DNA of 49,123 bases from Tieghemiomyces parasiticus (taxonomy: Eukaryota; Kickxellomycota; Dimargaritomycetes; Dimargaritales; Dimargaritaceae). Below, piece after piece: positions 41,571 to 49,123 of the stretch. The notes under the pieces were generated by a model. It was not told where the DNA came from and did not search any database. It worked only from the letters and a program-made list of their open reading frames with translations. The translations under genes were made by a program, and so were the position numbers. Numbering within the stretch: the stretch's first letter is position 1; every line of letters starts with the position of its first letter. The stretch is from the NCBI GenBank assembly GCA_027575765.1, contig JANBPT010000270.1, positions 1-49,123 of the forward strand, read 5' to 3'.

Positions 41571-42147
41571 TCTGCCTCCCCACGGTTGCTGACCTGGCGC
41601 CCGTTCGGTACGTGGGGGGGGGGGAGGCTCGCCCCGGCCTCCTTGGACCTTGACCCTACGCTGTATATCCTCACCATTTGATTATTCTTTCTCTGCTTTA
41701 TTCGAGCCGTATCGATTATAATTAAAAAAAGTACCCCCGTTTGTGGATAGGGAGGCAATGGCCAACGGGTAGTGCATGTACGCAGAGAAGGGGAGGGTTC
41801 CCATTGAGCAAGGAGGTGTCTATGGTAGGGATCGCCGGCCTGCTGGTGAGAACATGAAGGTGAGGGGTGGGGGGGGATTAGGTGGACCCTGTTACGTTCA
41901 TGTGCCCCCAGCGTCCGGATCGACATACACTTTATGAGGAGTAGAGAACACTCAAACGGTAAATATTAAGGGGGTGTGATGCGGTAACTAGCAGCGAGTA
42001 AAGGGAGGAGGGTCCACGGCATAGATTTAGACAGGGGGCGTGTGGAGTGATGATAGGGTGAGCGGACACGGGACCGTTGGATGCAAAGACGCAAGGGGGG
42101 GAGGGCAAAACTAAGGGGAGAAGAAGAAGTCCTGGGCAGGCCGTGGT
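41571..42147. other. Convergent 3' intergenic region, no gene seen
   Basis: 577 bases between two stop codons. An 11-base G tract occupies 41614-41624. TATAATTAAAAAAAG near 41717 and GGTAAATATTAAG near 41958 are AT-rich, possible 3' processing sites. No other structure was recognised. Confidence 0.4.
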
Positions 42148-44620
42148 TCAAATGACACTGCTACTGAAAATGGTACTGGGCACCGAGTTGGGGAACCGGT
42201 CGCGAACGGTGGTCAGCATGGCCAGCGTCTTTTCCGGATCCCCCTCCACAATATCCTCCGGCTCGACGGGCACGTGGTCCAAATACACGCCGCGGCTCTG
42301 TAGCATCTCAAAGGCCCGCTGGGCGTAGACGGTGGCGGGGGTGTCGATACCCAGTCCGTCCGCCGACGCCAACCGGCCGGCCAGCGCTTCGACGAACCGC
42401 AGAAGCAGCCGGCCATCGCGCAGGTCAATAAACACGTCGTTGAGTACCGCGGGGGTCGGGGACAGATTGAGCACATGGTTGATCCACCGTACAAACTGGT
42501 CAGGGGTCATACTTGACCGGTGCGCGCGCGAGGCCGCCATGGGGGAGGTCGGCCGGTGCCGGAACTGGGCAAAGCCGTCCCCGTCGTCGGCGGCCTCGTC
42601 GTGAGGGATGGTGGCAGTCAGATCGGTCTCCTCGCCGGGACCCTCGAGGCTGGGGGGCCGCGGCCGCATACCCTGTGCCACGTGCAGTGGGACGGTGGCA
42701 ATGTTGCTAGAGGCGGTGATGGGAGCGTGGGCCCCAATGGTGGCCTTGAGGAACATTTTCATCCACCCCTTGGCGGCCTCGGCCTCGTCGTGGTAAAAGT
42801 AGTAGGTGCGCCGCGTCTCGTGCACACACTTGAAGCAATACTTGCCCTTTTTGATATTTTCGTCGGGCACCATGCGGTAGCCCTGCAAATTGACCACTCC
42901 GCGGCAGGCCCCGTCGTGCGGGTGTTTAAAGTAGTATAAATGCTGACCCTTGAGCACGAACCAGCGGGCCTGCCACAGTGGGTAGCCCGCCGCACGCTTG
43001 CGCAGGTAGCCCTGGTGGTCCGGATCGTGCAGATCGGCCGCACCAGATACGGTGGTGGTGGTGGCAGCGGCGGCGGGGGGGCCGGAGGCATTGGCGTACG
43101 CGTGAGCCGGGACGGGCGGCGGTGGCGGGAGCGGAGGCGGTGAGCTCCGCGAGTAGGACCGGCCCCGGCCGTAGCTGTCCTCCCCCGGAGTGGACTCCCA
43201 GGCGCGGGAGCCCGCGCGGGGACGACCTTCTGATATACGGACGGGAGGCAGCGGTCCCTCGCTCAAGGCCCGTCCGGCTGGGAAAGGTTCGGGCTCGTCC
43301 GTCGGATGGGTCAGGGAGGTAGTACGGAGGCGGGCAGGGCTGGCGGAGACCTGTGAGGCTCGGTCGGCTTCGCTGGGCGAGTCCTCCGGCGTCGATGGGA
43401 CGGGTTCGGGGGCCACTGGCGGCGGTGGGGATGGCGATGTGGCGGTGGGCTCCCCCCGGTTAGCCGTGTTACGCCGGCGCAAGGCGGCGTTGTTGATGCG
43501 GCGGATGGAGTCGGCACGGGTCTGGATGGTTGTCGTGGCGGGCCCGGCCGTCGCGGGTGCGGATGGGGAGGTCGAGCGGGCCTCGCTGTCCGAATCAATG
43601 TCGGTCGGCACAGGGGCCAGGGTCGGTCCCGACCCCAGAAGCAGAGCCGAGGGCGGTCGGGTATTACTACGCTGAGGAACCCGAAGACCCGAGCTAGGTT
43701 GCGTCTGGGAGGTGGGGGACACGAGGGCTGCTGTAGCTGCCTCCGCTGATTTACCGTCCCCACGAAGTTCCCCGATGGCGTTCATGAGGTGGTATCGTTT
43801 ACCGAAGGTGCTAATCTGCAGTTCCTTGAGCGTGGTGAGATTGAGGTCAAGTAACACGTCACCGGATATCTCATTCTCGATAAAGATGGGGACGAGAGAT
43901 CCGAAGCCTTGATGGTGCAGCCAAGCCGCCACTTGCTCGATACTCCAGGTCTCGGGGCGGCCACTAAGGTCCGCATCGTGGTGGACTGCCGTGTCGGCTT
44001 GGTCGTGGGTATTCCGGCCGTCGTCTTCACCATCCGCTGGGGAGACAGGTGACTCAAGCGCGTGTGGGGAGTCAGCCAGGGGGCTGGGGGCCGGGGACGC
44101 GGTGGCGACGGGGACCGTGGGCAGGTCGGCCGCGTGGTCATGGTGGAACTGCGTAAAATCGGGGGTGCGAGAGTCCTCAATGTAGTTGGAGTCACGGAAG
44201 CTAGTCTCTAGACTCGAGATTAGGGCGTCGTAAGGCTTCGTGTCTCCCACGATGGAATGGGTAGCGCTGGGACTGCGGGACTGGTAGGCCGGCGGTTCGT
44301 AGGGTCCGGTAAAGTTGACGGGGAAAAGACCCACGTCACCGTGCTCGTTACGACCCTGCGGAAGGTAAGGCAAGGAGAGAGGGGGAGGTTAGTCGGCGCT
44401 GCCAAGACGGATGTACCAGCTCGTACCCTGGTAACGGTGACTTTCGCCGTGGCATTTCATGGGTGGAGGGAGGGCTGTGACTTACCTGCCACCATCCGTC
44501 GTTGTATACCTCGTCCTTTTCTATCACGACGATGCATTCGCCCTCCCGAAAGGAGATTTCGTCCTCATGGTCGGCGGTAAAGTCGTGGAGGCCCACGCGT
44601 AGGTTAGTCTCCGGACCCAT
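42148..44620 (-). CDS. Boi-like polarity protein: SH3, SAM and PH domains plus a C-terminal CH-like domain
   Basis: Boi1/2-type proteins link the exocyst and Cdc42 signalling to polarised growth. Exons 44486-44620 and 42148-44355 (GTAAGT donor, CCGCAG acceptor, phase 0) give 780 aa. SH3 (about 5-62): LHDFTADHEDEISFREGE, DGWWQ and GLFPVNFTGPY, with the intron inside the domain. SAM (about 180-242): WSIEQVAAWLHHQGF...LKELQISTFGKRYHLMNAI. A long Ser/Pro/Thr-rich linker with PPPLPPPPPVP follows. PH (about 491-585): GYLRKRAAGYPLWQARWFVLKG...GWMKMFLKA. The last 115 residues (TPDQFVRWINHVLNLSP...DVFIDLRDGRLLLRFVEAL...NDVDHVPVEPEDIVEGDPEKTLAML-type order) resemble a calponin-homology domain. Yeast Boi proteins end with PH, so the added domain is notable. 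Confidence 0.88.
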
Positions 44621-45290
44621 GGTGCCGGGCTGAGGTGTAGGGGAGGGGTGTAGCAAGGATGGATGGGAGAAGCCTCAACTCCGACCAGAGCAAGTAGAAA
44701 GGCAATAGGTCGAGACGGAAATGCGACGGGGGGAGCGAGCAATGCGAGTGACGCGGTAAGGGCCGAGGTAACCAGAGTGACACGACTATGAATAAACCAA
44801 CAATTAATGACTTTAAAAGAAGGAGGAAGGGGGGGCGTAGTGAGTATTGGTGTGGGGAGTGGGCGGGAGTGTCAGCCAACTCGGCCTTCACCCAGGAATG
44901 GCAATGGCTAGGGGAGGATGGGAAACTGACAGAGCGACCCCGTAAATGCTGGGGGGGGGGGAACAATACCATAATTAGGGGGTTGGGCGTCTCGTCACCA
45001 GTCGTGCGAGCCCACATACAACGCCGTGTGGGGAACAGTGTGGGGCTCCGCAGTGCGGGGAACTCGCTGGACGCCAACCGGAGCAACGATGGGGTTGTCC
45101 GGACTCGTTTCCAATCGACTGGAAGCGGGCACCGAGTACCGCGTCACACAGACATGCGTACCTTGTCTCTAGCCTTACAACGTGCTGGGCCAGTCGGTAC
45201 AGGACCCGTCGAGCGATGGGCGTGGGCAACGTTGGGACAGGGACCGATTGCCAGCCTGTGACCAGGGTAGTGGAAAGGGAAAGTGCCGGT

Positions 45291-45301
45291 GGGGGGGGGG
45301 G
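45291..45301. repeat. Eleven-base G tract
   Basis: G11 followed by CGCGCC. A second G11 tract lies at 44951-44961, about 340 bases to the left. Both are non-coding. Confidence 0.8.
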
Positions 45302-45919
45302 CGCGCCAGTCTACAGAGGGCCACCCGCTTAGAGCCCGTCAGGCTTTCAGCACCAAATATGGCCTCCCATTCTCCAGCATTGGTAAGGTGCCGCCCCTGG
45401 CCGTGTCAACTGTCAAGGAAATAGAAGGCTAGGGGTTGAGGGTGAATCGAATAGAACTGCTTGCTCCCCTCCCCCTCGTCACTTTTCCCCAGCCGACGGA
45501 CATTGGAAACGGCCGCAGCTTGTTCTCATCATTCCAGGTGTAGAATTGGCGCTGGCCAGGCCGTCGTCCAACGTCACTTGGGGCGCGGCTTGCAGCCCTC
45601 CCACTGGCCAGCCGAACTCAGCTTGGACAGCGTCACACTTGTACCTGGTAGGTATGGGCTGGGCCCAGTCCGACCTATCCTCTTTGGTGGTTGCGGTGGG
45701 CCGCTCGTGTATGTCAATAATAGAAACGTGCCGAGCGGTGCCTAGATCCAGCCGTGACACCAGCGGCCGGCAAAAGACCACCCTCCAAGTCCCTTTGGAT
45801 CTACCCAGCCAGGGAGCGGAAGGAATGCAGTGACATCCACGTTCCACCCGGCAGTCCCCTCGCACCACTGCCCGTACCTGTGCACGAACCGCGGTCATTA
45901 TACCTGGCGTGTGACCTCC

Positions 45920-46019
45920 CTTCCGTTGAAGCTTACGCTTCAGTAGCATGTACGGCGTGCTTGTTCGTCTCCCACATAGGACCCAATGGGCAGCTGTAAT
46001 GGTGCTTCCGTTGAAGCTT
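45920..46019. repeat. Fifteen-base direct repeat, 85 bases apart
   Basis: CTTCCGTTGAAGCTT occurs at 45920-45934 and again at 46005-46019. The first copy is followed by ACGCTTC, making GAAGCTTACGCTTC partly palindromic. A further imperfect repeat, ACTGGGCACATG and ACTGGGTACATG, follows the second copy at about 46022 and 46050. Confidence 0.7.
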
Positions 46020-47557
46020 TAGACTGGGCACATGGCCTGGAATCTGTAAACTGGGTACATGTACTGGTATGCATTGGGAAGGGGGGCTAGTCGGCGTCGC
46101 TGTCCCCCCCCCCGGTTGTAGTGCCAGAGAGTGAGGTGGGGGGGGGCTCCCGAAGTCAACCACCCCAGCTGGCATCGTCTCCCCCGCCCTAGCTTACACG
46201 CCAAGGGATATCGCACCTTCCTTTCTCTGGCGGGTATGCCAATTTCCTGCTAATTTTAGAGGGCGGCGGTGCATACCCACTAAATCACCAGTCTTGCTAA
46301 TGAACAGATGACCAGCGTACCTTGACAAGCTCAAGAGGTGGGCACCACGTACTGGGCGGGGTCCGCGGGGTAGGGATCCGTCTTACCAACCGGCCCTTTG
46401 GTTATAGCCATAACGCTGCCTTTGAAGATGAATGAAGTAGTATGTACCCTCATCATGGTTAAGGGGAGGGGAGACAACGGTTTAATGACATAACCGAGCC
46501 AGTCCGTGACCTGTTTAGAACCAGAGTGCACAATGGATAGGGCACCCCGCTGCTCCCTCCCCCTTTACCCTGTAGGTAGCAAATGCACTGGTTCGATTCG
46601 AAATCCCGCCGCTTTAGAACTCTTAGTCCTCTCCCCGCTGGGGGTCATCCATTACCAGCGCCACGCAGTGGGCCGCTGCTACATCGGTCCATACGGCGCA
46701 GATATCAAATGGCGGTGTACTTCTCTAAAGAGTATCCGACGGGGCCCACAAGCGTACCGACGTTGCCTGCCATTCCTAAATTGAAGTATCATAAACCCAC
46801 CGACCGAGCTGCTGGGTGGCGTTTGGGTACTCCATCCGTCAGCCCTCGGAGAACAGCCCGGATCACTCCGGTGCTTCTCATTATTAGGCTTGTTTCCGAT
46901 CGGCGTGATTTACGCTAGGGTCTCACACGTAAGTGAGCACGTCACAACCCGCACCCTCCCTCGGCTACGGAGAGCTTTGATTGTGCGCCGAATCGGTAGC
47001 AGGAGAGCCCTAGCTGGGCTCTGGCAGGCCACCCCCTGTGGGCAGTACGGGGTAGGCGGTCGGTCCTGCCCCGCAGCTGATCTAGACCGGGTATTGGGTA
47101 CCGTCCACCAAACCACTACCTGCCCCCCGGGTTATAGGCCAGGTGGTATCAACTAAACCAGTCCGACACTGCTCAAGCGGCAGCCATTCCTGACGATTCA
47201 AATGACAGCGGGATTGGTACAGGGCTAGCTGGCATGTTGCTAGATAGATTACGAGTAATTTACGGTGCCAAGTCCCAGTCCTACTCGTCTACCGCTTCCC
47301 ACCGCCATTAGTCAAGGTGGCCCGTTAGAAACAGCCCCCTCTATATTTACTAGTTTTACGGTCACTACCTGACTGCCCACCCGCCTCAAGTTACCCTGGT
47401 GTGCAATATCGCTGCCTCGGGGCGAGCGGTTGGTGTGCAGAGAAGAGAAGGCGAGGTGCCGTCGGGGTGTGGGCGTGCGTGAATCCAGCTGCGCCCGGGT
47501 GAGTATCGCCCGCACACAGACTGCAAGCCATGAACCCACCCGTCAACCGTCGAGCCT

Positions 47558-47760
47558 AGCCTCCTCCCATCCCTTGCGGGGCCTGACTCGGCACCGCATT
47601 CGCCCGCGCTGCAGGTAGTTTCCGCGGCGGACCCACACTACCGCCGTTATCAATCACGACGCTATACCCGCCCTCGCCCCCTCCCACTACTTACGGCGGA
47701 AGCCGCCACCCCGCCACGCAGGATCACCTTTCTCCTGCCGCTCAGCTCAGAACTGACCGC
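47558..47760 (+). other. Possible internal exon, weak
   Basis: One plus-strand frame is open across this stretch with protein-like composition (HYRRYQSRRY, RRITFLLPLSSELTA) and ends at a consensus GTAAGT donor at 47761. CTGCAG at 47609-47614 could be an acceptor. There is no ATG in the frame and no partner exon was found. It may be chance. Confidence 0.2.
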
Positions 47761-47972
47761 GGTAAGTCTAGGCCCCACCACCCGCCCATTAAAAAAAAGT
47801 GCGGGCCAGTGGAGCCCTGCTGAGAGAAGCTATTGAGATGACCAAAGGCAGCCGGAGGCGGAGCCTGTTGCGGAAGGACAGAAAAAAAATATCCACCGGA
47901 CCCCGCCGGGCTAGACTCGCCCTGTCCCACTATCTGGCAATGGTGGGATGCGCGGTGGGTGGGGCTAAAAGG

Positions 47973-47978
47973 TATAAA
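47973..47978 (+). promoter_or_regulatory. TATA box upstream of the RRM gene
   Basis: GGTATAAAGCGCCC, about 260 bases before the ATG at 48236. A pyrimidine-rich stretch (CGTCCTCTCGCTCGTTCGC and on) follows it, consistent with a leader. Confidence 0.55.
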
Positions 47979-48235
47979 GCGCCCGGGCCACGTCGTCCGG
48001 AAGGATGGTCTCGTCGTCTCTGACCTAGCACTGCTGCTTGCTCGTCCGTCCTCTCGCTCGTTCGCTTCATTCTATCATATTCATCTCTCGTCCCACTGCC
48101 ACTTCCCCCTTTACTGCGTCCTGTCTTTCGCACCTTCCACGCTATCTGACGCTGACCGCCGTTCATGACCTTGCACTCTGTCTAGACCCCCCTACCACGT
48201 CAACCTTACCTTTTATCGTCCCTTCTGCTCTCCCA

Positions 48236-49123
48236 TGACTACCCCCGGTCTCAACCCGCCTGGCGATAGTCCGACTAGCCACTCGGACACGTCAGCCGAA
48301 GCTCAACACTTGGAAACTGGTAGGTCCCAGCGCGGATACTAAGTATTGCTGCCTTGTACGCTTCATGGGCAATATCAGCAGCAAGCAAAGGTGCCCAGCG
48401 GGCCTGGACGACCCCCGAGCTAGGGCGATGGTGTCCAGAACCCACGCCCCCCTGGTGTTTGCGTGCCTGCACATATGACCGTGGTAGCGACCTGGCTCGG
48501 GACCTCGGTAGGCACGCCAATCGTGTCCCTCCTTCCGCCTTTGCCAGCCAGGACAAGGGAGGTTGAGGGCGTAAGGGGGGGAGAATCAGGTTAGAGTAGC
48601 CGTTCATCCCTGTCAGCCCCAGTTGGACATCGATAATCGTCTTTATATATGAGGGGAAGGGCGTGTCTCCCTCCCAGACTTCGCAACTAGCTCTCGCTTT
48701 TGCAGCCTTGGCCGGCCTCCGTGTGACCACTAAGCCAAATCCTAACCTGCCCCCTCCGCCGACCACCATCCATCACCGCACCTAAACATCCGCCAGGCCA
48801 CCCCGACCCTGCCCTCGCCTCCATGGCGGCAGAAGACTCGCTCAACGACGGCCCCGCCGGCCCGCGCGGGGAACCGCGTGCCTGTCTATTTGTGGGAAGG
48901 TAAGCGTCCAGCCTCCACGCATCGATTGTGACGGCTGCTACTGCGGGGGCGCTCTCTTTCGCTCCCACGCTCCGGCGCTCGTGCTGAGTCGCCTCCTGAC
49001 CTCATCCCAGATTCGCCCTCTTCACCACAATCCCCCCCCCAGTCTCAATATCGCCAAGACCGACCAGGAATTGCACGAGGGCACCCTGGCACTGTTTGAG
49101 CGCTACGGCGAGGTACTGGACCT
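48236..49123 (+). CDS. RRM-domain RNA-binding protein, 5' part
   Basis: The gene runs off the right edge. Two exons are secure: up to 48899 and from 49043, joined in phase (AG+T) across a GTAAGC...CCCCCCCCCAG intron. They give RACLFVGSLNIAKTDQELHEGTLALFERYGEVLDL-type sequence, where CLFVGSLN is RNP2 of an RNA recognition motif and the rest covers helix 1 and the second strand. The 5' end is less sure. An ATG at 48823 (MAAEDSLNDG) would suffice. An upstream exon from the ATG at 48236 (MTTPGLNPPGD...) to a GTAGGT donor at about 48321 joins in phase to an acceptor CCGCCAG at about 48796, which would make a longer N-terminus and a 475-base intron. The second RRM motif (RNP1) is outside the window, so the family cannot be named. 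Confidence 0.75.

Larger units (their letters stand above)
44621..48235. other. 3.6-kb gene-poor stretch
   Basis: No open frame here resembles a protein with confidence. Left end: promoter of the SH3-SAM-PH-CH gene. G11 tracts at 44951-44961 and 45291-45301; long C and G runs near 46108 and 46139. A 15-base direct repeat occurs at 45920-45934 and 46005-46019. A possible exon lies near 47558-47760 (plus). Right end: TATA box at 47973-47978 and a pyrimidine-rich leader for the RRM gene. No transposon signature and no RNA gene recognised. Confidence 0.35.

Noticed and set aside
46560..46630. GGTTCGATTCG as a tRNA B box
   Set aside because: No T-stem pairing, no A box at the right distance and no acceptor stem could be formed.

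Overview
This window is nuclear DNA of a GC-rich fungus, most likely an early-diverging (zoopagomycotan or mucoromycotan-type) lineage. The evidence is short spliceosomal introns with GTAAGT-like donors and CAG/TAG acceptors, conserved eukaryotic housekeeping proteins, fungal-type proteins (Boi-like SH3-SAM-PH, fungal LYR/Cup1-like, fungal TroA-like binding protein, EMC4, Derlin), and a little-elongation-complex (ICE2/NARG2-like) C-terminal domain that yeasts are not known for. The lineage is an inference from gene content; no marker gene fixes it. Exons were assembled by hand from splice sites and reading phase. Where I give a join, the phases close and the stop codon is in frame.

Layout, left to right. 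1-1.1 kb: start of the PP4 catalytic subunit (minus, runs off the left edge). 2.1-5.2 kb: Prp5/DDX46 DEAD-box splicing helicase (plus). 5.6-7.2 kb: a multi-exon LYR-motif protein (minus). 8.0-8.6 kb: Ran GTPase (minus). 10.3-12.6 kb: ICE2-like protein (plus). 13.3-13.9 kb: mitochondrial rhodanese (plus). 14.6-16.2 kb: AMP-dependent acyl-CoA synthetase-like ligase (minus). 17.2-19.9 kb: ZW10 (minus). 20.3-21.6 kb: endonuclease V (plus). 22.0-22.6 kb: a secreted protein with six 12-residue PCDD repeats (plus). 22.9-23.8 kb: YIPF6-like Yip1-family protein (minus). 24.7-25.4 kb: DEDDh exonuclease of the Gfd2/YDR514C-like family (plus). 26.0-26.5 kb: EMC4 (plus). 26.8-28.6 kb: GDSL hydrolase (minus). 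30.6-31.9 kb: unrecognised two-exon protein (minus). 32.7-34.2 kb: TroA-like type I membrane protein (minus). 36.8-37.8 kb: 14-3-3 (minus). 38.6-39.9 kb: Derlin (plus). 41.2-41.6 kb: YccF/DUF307 small membrane protein (plus). 42.1-44.6 kb: SH3-SAM-PH protein with a C-terminal CH-like domain (minus). 48.2 kb to the right edge: start of an RRM protein (plus).

The genes do not form one pathway. Several serve the early secretory pathway (ZW10 tethering, YIPF6, EMC4, Derlin) and several serve nuclear gene expression (Prp5, Ran, ICE2-like, RRM). The least ordinary items are the PCDD-repeat secreted protein, the fungal ICE2-like protein, the YccF-family protein, the SH3-SAM-PH-CH architecture and the orphan 385-aa protein. 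Two large stretches (34.2-36.8 kb and 44.6-48.2 kb) and one moderate one (28.6-30.6 kb) hold no gene I can defend. I saw no rRNA, tRNA, CRISPR array, transposase or integrase.
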